NCBI RefSeq assembly: GCF_021172145.1
Contig: NZ_CP089095.1
Span: 682,001-746,000, forward strand
Source: Flavobacterium cyclinae
Lineage (GTDB): Bacteria > Bacteroidota > Bacteroidia > Flavobacteriales > Flavobacteriaceae
Direction: 5' to 3'
DNA: 64,000 nt
This document shows, in pieces, positions 52,476 to 63,115 of the stretch; position 1 is the first letter of the stretch; each line of letters begins with the position of its first letter. The translations under genes were made by a program, and so were the position numbers. Under the pieces are notes generated by a model. It saw only the letters and a list, made by a program, of their open reading frames with translations, ran no database searches and had not been told where the DNA came from.

Positions 52476-54008
52476 TTAATTAAATTTTAGAAATCCATAA
52501 CGAGCCGAATTCCCACAACGTGATCGAACAACATATGTGTCTTGGTCAATTGGTAATGCAATTGATAAATCTAGCTCATAACAAAAATTATAATTTTTAC
52601 CAACTCCTGAATTTGAAATATCTTTCGTATTAATGATTTTTCCATCATTGTTAATTACACTCATTACAACAAATCGACTATCTTTAGTATAATATTTGGT
52701 ATTAATATTAATATCTCTAGAATCATTATATATCAAAATTAATTCGTTGTTTCTAAAGAAATGTAAATATTTTAAATGATCACCATTGTCATTTATTGTT
52801 TTTGGTTCCATATTGTTAATTCTCGTATACCAATCCAATTTACCTGAAGTAGCATCTAACTTTATTACACTATAGCCAGTTGATAAATAAGAATATTCTG
52901 TAGGTCTTTCTAAAGGTTTTGTTTTGTCTGGTGCCGGTAAACTTTTTGTTCCAGTGTAGAGTTCGTTAAATAGTAACCAAATCTTATTATCCTTTATAAT
53001 TACTTCTTCAAAATTTAGATTGTTTTGTTTCTCAATATTAATTTTTTCATCTAAAAGTAATTTTCCATTTAAATCAAAATGCATAAATAATAGTGTATTT
53101 AGTGGATTTCCTTTTGGAAGTGCTCCTCCTAAATCTATTGTTACTTTTCGTTTTCCATCATTAATTCCGCCAAAAAAATAAGAACCATTTTCGCTATCTT
53201 TCCATTTAAATTGAGAAACCTGAAAATCTAAATCTTGCTTTAAATTATATTCCAATATATTTGATGCTTCTTTATTCCAAAAATAGATTGTTTTAAAAGG
53301 TTTGGTTTTTGGTAAATCAATTTCTCTTGTTAGCGCTACGTTTCCATTGTTTGAAACATATACATCAATGTCAAAAGATTGTTTAGTTGTGAAATTAAAT
53401 TCGTGTTCTAATGATTTAATAATTTTGAAATTTGCATCTAAAACATAAAGAGTAACTTTTTCATTTAGTTTTTTGTCACCAATAGGTCTTGAAACTACAC
53501 CATAATATTGTTTGTTTTCTGATTGTGCAATAAAATAATCACCAATATTAAACATGTTTTTTGCAGGCATTTTAGTAAGAAAAACGGCTTTTGTTTTAGT
53601 GCCCGTGTCAAAATTTACTTTTTGAGTAAATAATTCAAAATCTTTTGTTTCATTATTAAACTCAGTTAAAAAGTAAACATAATCTTTATTGTTAAGATAA
53701 AAAAGATGACTGACCGTTTGCATGTTTTTACCCATTAAAGGCTGGTCTACACTTATAGAAAAATTACTTTCGTCCTTTTCGAAATCATCATTAATTGAAA
53801 AAATGTCAACAAAAACATCTTTGTTGAAAATTTTATCATTGTAGATGGATTTAACCTTAAAAATACGTTTGCCATCAATATAATTTTGAATAGAATAATT
53901 CAATTCATTATCAATAGGAGATTGGCTTTCACTCCAAGTAAAAGAAGGGTTTTGAGCTAGTAAAATCAGATTTTGTAAAAACAAAATAAGCAGAAATAAT
54001 TTTTTCAT
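52476..54008 (-). CDS. exported protein of unknown function, beta-propeller-like
   Basis: The protein has 510 residues from ATG at 54008, which starts a clear signal peptide (KKLFLLILFLQNLILLAQ). An ATG 15 codons upstream would bury that signal. The mature part has repeated beta-strand blocks of about 40-50 residues with Asp/Asn-Gly turns (INNDGKIINTK, DATSGKLDWYTRIN), reminiscent of a WD/PQQ-like propeller. No catalytic motif is visible. It lies between lysS and the CpxP-like pair. Confidence 0.5.
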   Translation of the reverse strand: MKKLFLLILFLQNLILLAQNPSFTWSESQSPIDNELNYSIQNYIDGKRIFKVKSIYNDKIFNKDVFVDIFSINDDFEKDESNFSISVDQPLMGKNMQTVSHLFYLNNKDYVYFLTEFNNETKDFELFTQKVNFDTGTKTKAVFLTKMPAKNMFNIGDYFIAQSENKQYYGVVSRPIGDKKLNEKVTLYVLDANFKIIKSLEHEFNFTTKQSFDIDVYVSNNGNVALTREIDLPKTKPFKTIYFWNKEASNILEYNLKQDLDFQVSQFKWKDSENGSYFFGGINDGKRKVTIDLGGALPKGNPLNTLLFMHFDLNGKLLLDEKINIEKQNNLNFEEVIIKDNKIWLLFNELYTGTKSLPAPDKTKPLERPTEYSYLSTGYSVIKLDATSGKLDWYTRINNMEPKTINDNGDHLKYLHFFRNNELILIYNDSRDININTKYYTKDSRFVVMSVINNDGKIINTKDISNSGVGKNYNFCYELDLSIALPIDQDTYVVRSRCGNSARYGFLKFN

Positions 54009-54084
54009 TTTGAGAGAGTTGAATTTTTGTAAATATATAAAAAAAGACTCCATAATTGAAGTCTTTCTTAAAAGTAGTTGTTTG

Positions 54085-55782
54085 TTATTTTCCTAAATAT
54101 TCTGCTATTTTATTATCTCCATCTACAACAACACGCATCAAGCCATGTTTGCTTAATCCTTTACTTGCAGCATCCCATTTTTTTCCGCTTAATTCTGATT
54201 TAGTTTTTAAATCACCAATCGAAATTCCTTCATTAGCTTTTAAAATTTCGATAATGTGTTTTTCGTCTTCTGTTAATTCTGGACCTTTTTTCTCAGGACG
54301 CATTTGCGGGAAGAACAATACTTCTTGAATCGATTGATTGTTTGTTAAGAACATAATTAAACGGTCCATTCCAATTCCTAAACCAGATGTAGGTGGCATT
54401 CCATATTCTAAAGCTCTTAAGAAATCTTCATCGATAATTCCGTTAGCTTCGTCATCACCTTTTGCAGCTAATTCCATTTGGGCTACAAAACGCTCTCTTT
54501 GGTCAATTGGGTCATTTAATTCGGAATACGCATTTGCGATTTCTTTTCCACAAACCATCAACTCAAAACGCTCTGTTAAGTCTGGATTATCTCGGTGCGA
54601 TTTACATAATGGCGACATTTCTTTTGGATAATCGGTAATGAAAGTTGGTTGAATAAAGTTACCTTCACATTTCTCACCAAAAATTTCATCAATTAATTTT
54701 CCTTTACCCATGGTATCGTTTACTTCAATTCCCATAGATTTTGCAGCTTCACGTAATTCATCTTCCGTTTTTCCTGTAATGTCAAAACCTGTGAATTGTT
54801 TGATAGCATCAGTCATCGTTACTCTTGCGTAAGGTGCTTTGAAATCAACTTCATGGTCGCCAAAAGTAGCTTTTGTAGTACCATTTACTTGAGTGGCACA
54901 ATATTCTAATAAATTTTCTGTCATTTCCATCATCCAGTTGTAGTCTTTATAAGCTACATAAATTTCCATTGCGGTAAATTCTGGATTGTGTGTTCTGTCC
55001 ATTCCTTCGTTACGGAAGTTTTTCGAAAATTCGTAAACACCATCAAAACCACCAACGATTAATCTTTTCAAATATAATTCGTTAGCAATTCGCATATATA
55101 AAGGAATGTCTAAACTATTATGATGTGTAATAAACGGACGCGCTGCTGCTCCACCAGGAATCGATTGTAAAACCGGAGTTTCCACTTCCATATAACCAGC
55201 ATCATTGAAAAATGTTCTCATGGCTGTGAAAAGTTTAGTTCTTTTCATGAAAACCTCTTTCACTTGCGGATTTACAACTAAATCCACGTAACGCATACGG
55301 TAACGTAGTTCTGGGTCAGTAAAAGCATCAAATACATGGCCTTCTTCATCAGTTTTTGGTAACGGAAGCGGTTTTAATGTTTTGCTTAACATTTTAAAAT
55401 CATCCACACGAACGCACATTGCACCCACTTTTGTCATGAATAATTCTCCTTCAATTCCAATAAAGTCACCTAAATCAGTCAATTTTTTAAAAACTTGATT
55501 GTAAAGTGTTTTATCCTCACCAGGGCAAAGCATATCACGATTAAAATACAACTGAATTCTACCTTCGCTATCTTGAAGTTCGGCAAACGAAGCTTTTCCT
55601 TGATCACGAACACTCATCAAACGTCCAGCCAAAATAACCTTCTTACCTTCTTCAAAATTTTCCTTCACTTGCTTTGAAGTGTGATTTACCGGAAATAAAT
55701 CCGCTGGATAAGGGTTAATTCCAAGTTCGCGTAAAGCGTTTAATTTGTCTCTTCTAATGATTTCTTGTTCCGAAAGTTGCAT
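54085..55782 (-). CDS. lysS: lysyl-tRNA synthetase, class II
   Basis: The protein charges tRNA-Lys. It has 565 residues from ATG at 55782 (MQLSEQEIIRRDKLNALRE); a longer frame to 55938 adds 52 residues across the promoter and is rejected. The OB-fold anticodon domain covers about 45-165. Class II motifs follow: motif 2 (FRNEGMDRTHNPEFTAMEIY, about 255-275) and motif 3 (GLGIGMDRLIMFLTN, about 465-480). A C-terminal helical extension (about 500-565, LKTKSELSGKKWDAASKGL) goes beyond the usual 500 residues and is common in Bacteroidota. Confidence 0.96.
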   Translation of the reverse strand: MQLSEQEIIRRDKLNALRELGINPYPADLFPVNHTSKQVKENFEEGKKVILAGRLMSVRDQGKASFAELQDSEGRIQLYFNRDMLCPGEDKTLYNQVFKKLTDLGDFIGIEGELFMTKVGAMCVRVDDFKMLSKTLKPLPLPKTDEEGHVFDAFTDPELRYRMRYVDLVVNPQVKEVFMKRTKLFTAMRTFFNDAGYMEVETPVLQSIPGGAAARPFITHHNSLDIPLYMRIANELYLKRLIVGGFDGVYEFSKNFRNEGMDRTHNPEFTAMEIYVAYKDYNWMMEMTENLLEYCATQVNGTTKATFGDHEVDFKAPYARVTMTDAIKQFTGFDITGKTEDELREAAKSMGIEVNDTMGKGKLIDEIFGEKCEGNFIQPTFITDYPKEMSPLCKSHRDNPDLTERFELMVCGKEIANAYSELNDPIDQRERFVAQMELAAKGDDEANGIIDEDFLRALEYGMPPTSGLGIGMDRLIMFLTNNQSIQEVLFFPQMRPEKKGPELTEDEKHIIEILKANEGISIGDLKTKSELSGKKWDAASKGLSKHGLMRVVVDGDNKIAEYLGK

Positions 55783-55801
55783 AGTATTGTATTTTAGCGT
55801 G

Positions 55802-55832
55802 CAAATGTAACTATAAATTAAAAAACTGCCAA
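55802..55832 (-). promoter_or_regulatory. lysS promoter
   Basis: On the minus strand TACATTTG (55802-55809) fits TAnnTTTG, and a TTG 20 bp upstream (55830-55832) fits the -33 element. The lysS ATG lies 20 bp downstream. Confidence 0.55.
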
Positions 55833-55968
55833 CTTTCAACTGAACACTGAATACTTTTTTTAAGAGCGAGTAGTTCGGGCTTTTTTGGTTTCCATGTTCC
55901 TGCCATCCGTTATATCTTTTTTTTAAAAAGGATGTCACTCCTGTCAGGACTAATTAGTAAACTATTCG

Positions 55969-55976
55969 TATCTTTG
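55969..55976 (+). promoter_or_regulatory. lipB -7 box
   Basis: TATCTTTG fits TAnnTTTG and lies 31 bp before the lipB ATG. A -33 element is not obvious. Confidence 0.4.
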
Positions 55977-56007
55977 CGTCACTTTTCAAAACACAATTTC
56001 GGTTATC

Positions 56008-56703
56008 ATGAACAAAAAAATCCAACTTCAAGATTTAGGAAATAAAGATTACAAAGACACTTGGGATTATCAAGAAGAATTGTTCAAAGAAATTGTTGAC
56101 ATTAAAGTGCAAAATAGGAGAGACGAAACTTCGATTGCTACACCAAACTATTTTTTATATGTAGAGCATCCCCATGTTTACACATTAGGAAAAAGTGGTG
56201 ACATCTCAAATTTATTACTTTCCGAAAAACAATTAGAAGCTAAAGGAGCAACATTTTACAAAATCAATAGAGGAGGAGACATTACTTACCATGGACCTGG
56301 TCAAATTGTGGGTTATCCTATTTTAGATTTAGAAAACTTTTTTACCGATATTCATAAATATTTACGATTTCTTGAAGAAGCAATTATTTTAACATTAGCA
56401 GAATATGGTTTAAAAGGAACAAGAAGTGAAGGTGAAACCGGGGTTTGGTTTGACGTAGGAACACCTTTTGCAAGAAAAATTTGCGCCATGGGAGTTCGTG
56501 CTTCTAGATGGGTAACCATGCATGGCTTCGCACTAAATGTTAATGCAGATTTAGGATACTTCGATAATATTATTCCATGTGGAATAAAAGGAAAAGCGGT
56601 TACTTCAATGCATGTTGAATTAAATAGAAATGTAGACGAGCAAGAAGTGAAAGAAAAAATTCTTAAACATTTTCAAAATTTATTTGAAGCAGAGATTTTT
56701 TAA
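56008..56703 (+). CDS. lipB: octanoyl-(acyl carrier protein) transferase
   Basis: LipB moves the octanoyl group from acyl carrier protein to lipoyl domains, the first step of lipoate synthesis. The 231-residue protein has the family block RGGDITYHGPGQIVGYPIL (about 89-107). The catalytic Lys lies in CGIKGKAVTSM (about 191-201) and the Cys partner in ARKICAMGVRASRW (about 151-164). It stands alone between lysS and rnhB. Confidence 0.95.
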   Translation: MNKKIQLQDLGNKDYKDTWDYQEELFKEIVDIKVQNRRDETSIATPNYFLYVEHPHVYTLGKSGDISNLLLSEKQLEAKGATFYKINRGGDITYHGPGQIVGYPILDLENFFTDIHKYLRFLEEAIILTLAEYGLKGTRSEGETGVWFDVGTPFARKICAMGVRASRWVTMHGFALNVNADLGYFDNIIPCGIKGKAVTSMHVELNRNVDEQEVKEKILKHFQNLFEAEIF

Positions 56704-56815
56704 AATTCAAAAGCAAGTTCAATCTCAATTTTAAAGTTAAACAACTAAAGTGCTCTGTGTTTCTCTAATCAACACAATCAAAATCAAAAAAACTCTGCTA
56801 ATCTCTTTGTAAAAA

Positions 56816-57475
56816 TCAAAATTCCAATTCCAGTTGATCAGGCAACAATCGAAAACTCATTCGATGATATTTGCACGGGCCATATTTTTTTATAGCCTCT
56901 CTGTGGTCTTTTGTTGGGTAACCTTTGTTTTTTTTCCAATTATACATCGGAAATTCTTCGTGAATTTTATCCATGTATTCGTCACGGTAAGTTTTGGCTA
57001 AAATAGAAGCGGCTGCAATACTTACATATTTGCTATCACCTTTAATAATACTTGTGTTCGGAATGGATTTTAAAAGTTCAATTTCTTCCTTAGTAAAAAT
57101 TTTGCCTGTTTTCTGTTTTGTTCCCAATTTACCATTTAATGGCCGATTTCCGTCTACAATAATGTATTCAGGTGTTGGATTTAATTTTAATACACATTCT
57201 TGCATAGCCTTCATAGATGCATTTAAGATGTTAATTTCGTCTATTTCATTTGGATAAATATGGGTAACTGCAAAAGAAATGGCTAATGATTCTATTTCGG
57301 GTTTTAATTTTTCTCTAATTTTTTCTGATAATTGTTTAGAGTCATTAAGTAAGTTTAAATGAAAATTTTCAGGAAGCAAAATAGCTGCGGCAGTTACTGG
57401 GCCGGCTAGGCATCCTCTACCTGCTTCATCGGTGCCGCATTCTAATATTAAATTACTGTAACTTTTTGTTAACAT
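56816..57475 (-). CDS. rnhB: ribonuclease HII
   Basis: RnhB removes RNA from RNA/DNA hybrids and single ribonucleotides from DNA. The 219-residue protein starts at ATG 57475 (MLTKSYSN); a TTG ten codons upstream is less likely. The metal site residues are in [15 protein letters not shown] (Asp and Glu, about 14-28), IIVDGNRPL and [21 protein letters not shown]. Length is standard. Confidence 0.95.
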   Translation of the reverse strand: MLTKSYSNLILECGTDEAGRGCLAGPVTAAAILLPENFHLNLLNDSKQLSEKIREKLKPEIESLAISFAVTHIYPNEIDEINILNASMKAMQECVLKLNPTPEYIIVDGNRPLNGKLGTKQKTGKIFTKEEIELLKSIPNTSIIKGDSKYVSIAAASILAKTYRDEYMDKIHEEFPMYNWKKNKGYPTKDHREAIKKYGPCKYHRMSFRLLPDQLELEF

Positions 57476-57673
57476 ACTTTTTTTTGACAAAAATATAATT
57501 TTCAACGCAACCTTTTTGAGATATTATCATCTAATGAATGTTATTGTTTCGCAAAATGTTTTTTTAAAACAAAAACTTTAACAAAAATAAATTAGTAATA
57601 TTCCGAAGTATTATTTGTTTATTTAAGAAATAATTAAGAAGTTTGCGGAATAACTAACTCAAATAAATTTAAT

Positions 57674-60600
57674 ATGAGATCGAAGTTCAAATGGATTTTT
57701 ACGCTTTTAGTAGCGTTTACAATGCAGTTTTCGTTCGCGCAAGAGAAAACTGTTACAGGTGTAGTTTCTGACGAACTAGGCCCAATTGCAGGTGCTAACG
57801 TTGTTGTTGAAGGAACAACTCGTGGTACTACAACAGATTTTGATGGTAATTATACTATCAAAGTTAAAAATGGTGAAGTTTTAGTATTCTCTTACACGGG
57901 TAAGAAAAATGCAAAAGTAACTATCACTGCTGCTAATTCCTACAATATAACATTGAAAGATGATGTTGTTCAGGGTATCGATGTTGTTGTGACGGCTTAC
58001 GGTGTTCAGAAAAAAGAATCTATTACGGGTTCTATTGCTGAAGTTAAAGCTGCTGAAATTGAAAATGTTGCTTCAAGTAATGTTATTCAAGGTATGGTTG
58101 GTAAGGTAGCAGGGGTTCAAGTAATTAATAATAATGGTATGCCAGGTGATCCTCCTGTTGTTAGATTTAGAGGTATTGGATCTATTAATGCTTCATCTGC
58201 TCCATTATATGTTGTAGATGGTGTTCCTTTTAATGGGGATATAGCTTCTATTAGTAATTTTGATATTGAATCTATTTCGTTCTTAAAAGATGCTTCTGCA
58301 GCTGCTTTATATGGTAACAGAGGTGCAAATGGTGTTATCATTGTTACTACTAAGAAAGGTAAAAAAGGAAAGTCTAAAGTTATGTTTGACTCTAAAGTAG
58401 GTTTTTCTTCTAGAGCTGTTAAGGAATATGATATCTTAACAAGTCAAAGAGAATATTATGAAACTTATTTTTCTGCTTTGAAAACAACATTAATGTTTGG
58501 TCCTACTAACTATGATGCTACAACTGCGGCTAACGTTGCTTCTCAGGAATTAATTACTGGTTCTCAAGGTTTGGCTTACAATGCATATAATGTTGCTGAT
58601 AATGCTTTGATTAACCCTGCTACAGGTCAATTAAATCCTGGTGCTGCATTATTGTATGATGAGAATTATTCTGATTATTTGTTTGGAGATGGTTTGTTTA
58701 CTCAGTCGGTCTTTAATATATCTGGTTCAGATGATAATCTAACTCACTTTTTCTCTATGGGTTATGAGAAAAATGAAGGTTATGTAGTTAATTCTGGATT
58801 AGAAAAAATTACTTCAAGATTGAAGTTAGATGCTAATATTTTAGATGGAAAAATTAAATTTGGTGGAAACTTTAGTTATTCTCACTTGTTCCAAGATTAT
58901 TTAGACGGATATACGGGTGGAAGTACTTATAGTAGCCCTTTCTTTTGGACGAGAACTACCGCTCCTATTTATCCGGTTTATTTGTATGATACAGCGGGTA
59001 ATCCAATTTTTAATTCATCTGGAGTTCATATGTTTGACGATGGTACTGGTTTTGGTGCAGCTCCTGTAAGACCATTTGGTTCATTACAGAATCCTTATGC
59101 TACAGCTATTAATGATGTTAAAAAATATCAAACAGATAACTTATTTGTTAGTGGTTATGTAGATATTAATTTGTATGATGGATTAAATTTTGTTTATACT
59201 GCTACTGGTGATTTATTTAATCAAAATGATAGAAGTTTAGATACTCCATTATATGGTGATGCTGTTAATGCTGGAGGTAGAGTTAGCTATTCTAACAATA
59301 GAACAATGTCCTTTACTCAACAACAATTATTAAAATATAACAAAGATTTTGGTAAACATGGATTTGATTTGTTATTAGGTCATGAAACATTAGATAGAAG
59401 AACTGATTATGTTTATGCTGAAAGATCAAAGTTATTACTTCCAGATAGTCCTTATGTTAATCAAGCTGGTGTATTACAAGCTGGTAATGCAGGTGGTTCA
59501 AGTTATGCTTTAGAAGGATATTTTTCTAGATTGAATTATGATTTTGATAATAAGTACTATATTAATGCTAGTATTAGACGAGATGGTTCTTCAAGATTTC
59601 ATCCAGATAATAGATGGGGAACTTTCTATGGTTTAGGTGCTGCTTGGAGAGTTTCACAAGAGAAGTTTATGTCTAATATTTCTTGGTTGAATGAATTTAA
59701 ATTAAAGGCTAGTTATGGAGAGCAAGGTAATGATAATTTAGGTTTAGAATTACCTTATTTAGATCAATATACAGTTTCTGTAACTACTGATACAAGTTTA
59801 CCTGTAAGTTTTAATCTTACGCAATTAGGTAATAGAAATATTACTTGGGAGAAAAAAGCAAATTTTAATGCAGGATTTGATTTAAGTTTATTTGATAGAA
59901 GACTTAACATAGAAGCTGAGTATTTTAAAAATGAGGTAAATGATATGTTATTTAATAGACCATTACCTCCTTCTTCAGGTTTCTCTTCTATTCCTGACAA
60001 TGTTGGTTCAATGCAAAATGTTGGTTTTGAAGTGTCTCTTGATGCTGAATTGATTAGAAAAAAAGATTTTAGTTTCGGAGTGAATTTCAATACAACACAT
60101 TATAAAAATGAGATTACAAAGCTACCTGAGAATGGACAAGAGAATAATCGAATTGTTTCTGGTGTTTATTTAAGAGAAGAAGGAGGTAGTGTTTATGATT
60201 TTTATATGAGAGAATTTGCTGGTGTTAATCCTTTAACAGGTGCTGCTTTATTTTGGATGGATGATGCAACTACAGGTGAGAGAGTTTTAACAGAAAATTA
60301 TAATCAAGCAACTCAATACAAAATTGGTAAAAGTGCTATTCCTGATTTTTATGGAGGTTTTGGATTTAACACAAACTACAAAGGTTTTGATATGACTGTA
60401 AATTTTGCTTATCAATTTGGTGGTTATGGTTACGATTCAATTTATATGGGTTCTATGTCTCCTAGTAGAGGTGAAAACTTCCACAGTGATTATTCAAAAA
60501 CTTGGACTGTAGACAATATGAATGCTTCATTGCCACGTGTTGAAATTGGAGATCCTCAAAACTTTTATTCAACTTCTTCATTAGGTTTAGTTAAGTCGGA

Positions 60601-60820
60601 TTATTTAAGTATTCAAAATATTTCATTAGGTTATACATTTAATAATGATTTAACTTCAAAACTTGGGTTGTCTTCTTTAAGAGTTTACAGCTTAATAGAT
60701 AATGTGCATTTGTGGTCAAAAAGACAAGGTTATGATCCTAGATTAAGTTTAACTGGTGGATCTGATAATAAATATTCGTTGTTACGTACAGTTTCATTTG
60801 GTATGAATGTTCAATTTTAA
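57674..60820 (+). CDS. SusC/RagA-family TonB-linked outer membrane protein
   Basis: This 1048-residue outer membrane importer works with the SusD-like partner that follows. It has a signal peptide (about 1-22), a carboxypeptidase-regulatory-like domain (about 25-97, VTGVVSDELGPIAGANVVVEGT), a plug (about 110-235, with the SusC motif LYVVDGVPF and SISFLKDASAAALYGNRGANG), and a long beta-barrel ending in Phe (RTVSFGMNVQF). The substrate cannot be told: no glycosidase lies nearby, and the downstream genes are a lipoprotein and a protease, so a peptide or protein substrate is possible. Confidence 0.95.
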   Translation: MRSKFKWIFTLLVAFTMQFSFAQEKTVTGVVSDELGPIAGANVVVEGTTRGTTTDFDGNYTIKVKNGEVLVFSYTGKKNAKVTITAANSYNITLKDDVVQGIDVVVTAYGVQKKESITGSIAEVKAAEIENVASSNVIQGMVGKVAGVQVINNNGMPGDPPVVRFRGIGSINASSAPLYVVDGVPFNGDIASISNFDIESISFLKDASAAALYGNRGANGVIIVTTKKGKKGKSKVMFDSKVGFSSRAVKEYDILTSQREYYETYFSALKTTLMFGPTNYDATTAANVASQELITGSQGLAYNAYNVADNALINPATGQLNPGAALLYDENYSDYLFGDGLFTQSVFNISGSDDNLTHFFSMGYEKNEGYVVNSGLEKITSRLKLDANILDGKIKFGGNFSYSHLFQDYLDGYTGGSTYSSPFFWTRTTAPIYPVYLYDTAGNPIFNSSGVHMFDDGTGFGAAPVRPFGSLQNPYATAINDVKKYQTDNLFVSGYVDINLYDGLNFVYTATGDLFNQNDRSLDTPLYGDAVNAGGRVSYSNNRTMSFTQQQLLKYNKDFGKHGFDLLLGHETLDRRTDYVYAERSKLLLPDSPYVNQAGVLQAGNAGGSSYALEGYFSRLNYDFDNKYYINASIRRDGSSRFHPDNRWGTFYGLGAAWRVSQEKFMSNISWLNEFKLKASYGEQGNDNLGLELPYLDQYTVSVTTDTSLPVSFNLTQLGNRNITWEKKANFNAGFDLSLFDRRLNIEAEYFKNEVNDMLFNRPLPPSSGFSSIPDNVGSMQNVGFEVSLDAELIRKKDFSFGVNFNTTHYKNEITKLPENGQENNRIVSGVYLREEGGSVYDFYMREFAGVNPLTGAALFWMDDATTGERVLTENYNQATQYKIGKSAIPDFYGGFGFNTNYKGFDMTVNFAYQFGGYGYDSIYMGSMSPSRGENFHSDYSKTWTVDNMNASLPRVEIGDPQNFYSTSSLGLVKSDYLSIQNISLGYTFNNDLTSKLGLSSLRVYSLIDNVHLWSKRQGYDPRLSLTGGSDNKYSLLRTVSFGMNVQF

Positions 60821-60831
60821 AAAAAAATGAT

Positions 60832-62265
60832 ATGAAAAGAATTAAAATTTTATTAATCTTATCATTATCTCTATCATTGTTTTCTTGTTCTGATGATTTT
60901 TTAGGCAAGGATTCAAGAGATAATGTTTCTGGCGATCAGATTATTGATTTAGCCAATTCTTCTCCGGAAGCTGCTTTTACTATTACAAGTGGTATGGAAT
61001 CTGGTAATAATATTTTTGTTAATGATTTTAATACGGCTGGTAATGGTAATATTCATGATGACTTCGGTTATATGGCTATTAACCTTGGTCTTGATTTAAT
61101 GTCTAATGACATGGTTCAATATCAATCTCACTGGTTTGTTAATTATTATAATTATACTGCTAGAAATGAGATTTCTATTAGAACTGATATGGTTTGGAAA
61201 TTTTATTATAAAGTAATTTATAATATGAATTCAATTTTGAAATTTTTACCAGAAAATATTAATAATGATGAATTACGTTATTTGAAGGCTAGATGTCTCG
61301 CAATGAGAGGTTTATCTTATTTTAACTTGGTAAGATTGTACGCTAATGGTGAAGTTGGTATACCAATGTATACAGAGACTGTATTAGATGCTTCAAGAGT
61401 TCCTACTTCTACAATTGTTGCTCTAATTGAAGATGATTTGACTACTGCTCATCAGTTAATCGACGGGTACAGTAGACCTACTAAAGTTAACATTGATAAG
61501 AATGTTGTTGCAGGATTTTTAGCTAGATATTATTTAGAATATGGTGATTATTCTCAAGCTGCAACTTATGCTGCTGAAGCTAGATCAGGTTATCTTCCAA
61601 TGAACAATCTTTTTGATGGTTTTAATAAAATATCTAACTCTGAGTGGATGTGGGGTGCTGACATTAATACAAATACATCAACTTATTATGCTTCTTATTT
61701 TTCTCATGTAGGAAATCTTAACGCTGGTTATGCTGGATTGTTAGGTATTTACAAAAACATTGATAAGAGATTGTACGATAATATTCCAAGTACTGATCAG
61801 AGAAAAGATTGGTTTGATGGTCCGTCTTATGGATTACCTCAATATGCAAATGTTAAGTATTATGATGATACTGACTTTGAAGGAGATTATGTTTTCATGA
61901 GAGCTGCTGAAATGTATTTAATTGAAGCAGAAGCTAAAGCACTTAATGGAGATGATTTAGGGGCTAGACAAGCATTGTTTGATTTAATTTCAACAAGAGA
62001 TGCTTCTTATACATTATCATCTAATTCTGGGTCTGCTTTACTTTCTGAGATTAGATTACATAGAAGAATTGAACTTTGGGGTGAAGGTTTTGCTTTGTAT
62101 GATATGAAAAGATGGGGTGTTGATTTAGAAAGAAATTATGCAGGTTCAAATCATACTTCTTTCGGATTTTTCAACTATCCTGCTGGATCTGTTAAATTTA
62201 CTTTCCAAATTCCATTAAGTGAGATTAATGCTAATCCTGCTTTAGGTAGCCAAAATCCTTTTTAA
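60832..62265 (+). CDS. SusD/RagB-family nutrient-binding lipoprotein
   Basis: The protein has 477 residues. The lipobox Cys is at residue 19 (LSLFSCSDD). The SusD fold is supported by TPR-like helices such as LKARCLAMRGLSYFNLVRLYA (about 145-165), VFMRAAEMYLIEAEAKA (about 353-369) and IELWGEGFALYDMKRW (about 416-431). It sits on the extracellular face as the lid of the SusC channel. It follows susC by 11 bp in the same operon. Confidence 0.95.
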   Translation: MKRIKILLILSLSLSLFSCSDDFLGKDSRDNVSGDQIIDLANSSPEAAFTITSGMESGNNIFVNDFNTAGNGNIHDDFGYMAINLGLDLMSNDMVQYQSHWFVNYYNYTARNEISIRTDMVWKFYYKVIYNMNSILKFLPENINNDELRYLKARCLAMRGLSYFNLVRLYANGEVGIPMYTETVLDASRVPTSTIVALIEDDLTTAHQLIDGYSRPTKVNIDKNVVAGFLARYYLEYGDYSQAATYAAEARSGYLPMNNLFDGFNKISNSEWMWGADINTNTSTYYASYFSHVGNLNAGYAGLLGIYKNIDKRLYDNIPSTDQRKDWFDGPSYGLPQYANVKYYDDTDFEGDYVFMRAAEMYLIEAEAKALNGDDLGARQALFDLISTRDASYTLSSNSGSALLSEIRLHRRIELWGEGFALYDMKRWGVDLERNYAGSNHTSFGFFNYPAGSVKFTFQIPLSEINANPALGSQNPF

Positions 62266-62281
62266 TTTTTAAATTTATATT

Positions 62282-63061
62282 ATGAAGAAATTTTTTAAAA
62301 TTTTAGCTTTAGTAGTTGCTCCTATTTTATTAAATAGTTGTGATGAGTACGAAGCAGGAAGTGAGGTTAATTCTCCTTTATCATATGGTTTTGAAAGATC
62401 TACTGTTAGTGTAGAGATTGAAGAAGTTGATCCAAATTTTGCTTTAAAAGTTTATTCTACCCAAGTAGTAAATTATGATCGTACTGTAGTGTTTGATATT
62501 GATCCATCATCAACTGCTTTACCAGGTGATTATGTTCCTTTTTCATCTAATTCTATAGTTATTCCTGCAGGTTCTAATTATGGATCATTAGATATTGAGT
62601 TTAATCACAATAACTTGTCTTTGTCAGACGCAAGGATGTTAAAATTTAATTTGGTTCAACCTGATGATGCCACTGCTGTAGCACTTACTACATCTTCAAT
62701 GAGTGTAAGTTATAAAGCTAAATGTATTTATAATCTTGTTGAGCTTTCATTAATACTTGATAGATGGGGTTCTGAAACAACTTGGTCAATTACTAAAAAT
62801 GGAGTAACAGTTGCTTCAGGTGGACCTTATACTGATGCTGGTTCAAATGCATTACAGCCTGAGAAAAAGTTTACTTTATGTTTAGATAGTGGTGATTATG
62901 TATTTACTGTAAATGATTCTTATGGTGATGGTATGTACACTAGTGCGTCTGTCATTGGATCATATCAAATTAAAGCAAATGGTACTACAATAGTTCCTCG
63001 TCAAACATGGGGAGATGGTACTCGTACCCATTATACTAGAAGTGTCAATTTTACACTTTAA
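62282..63061 (+). CDS. Sus-locus lipoprotein, Calx-beta-like and C-terminal beta domain
   Basis: The protein has 259 residues. The lipobox Cys is at about residue 20 (ILLNSCDEY). The N-terminal half (about 25-140) resembles a Calx-beta or DUF1735-like strand set (SVEIEEVDPNFALKVYS, NYGSLDIEFNHNNLS). The C-terminal half (LILDRWGSETTWSITKNG, DSYGDGMYTSASVIGSYQI) resembles a beta-sandwich often found at the end of secreted Bacteroidota metalloproteases. It is probably a surface ligand-binding lipoprotein of the SusCD system; the ligand is unknown. Confidence 0.7.
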   Translation: MKKFFKILALVVAPILLNSCDEYEAGSEVNSPLSYGFERSTVSVEIEEVDPNFALKVYSTQVVNYDRTVVFDIDPSSTALPGDYVPFSSNSIVIPAGSNYGSLDIEFNHNNLSLSDARMLKFNLVQPDDATAVALTTSSMSVSYKAKCIYNLVELSLILDRWGSETTWSITKNGVTVASGGPYTDAGSNALQPEKKFTLCLDSGDYVFTVNDSYGDGMYTSASVIGSYQIKANGTTIVPRQTWGDGTRTHYTRSVNFTL

Positions 63062-63068
63062 ATTTTTT

Positions 63069-63098
63069 AACGCCTCATAATTTTATGAGGCGTTTTTA
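63069..63098 (+). terminator. terminator of the susCD operon
   Basis: CGCCTCATAA (63071-63080) and TTATGAGGCG (63083-63092) form a perfect 10-bp hairpin followed by T. Confidence 0.85.
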
Positions 63099-63115
63099 TA
63101 TACACATTTGATTTT

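Noticed and set aside
55783..55938. Upstream extension of lysS by 52 residues
   Set aside because: It crosses a good promoter, and LysS normally begins near the MQLSEQ start chosen.
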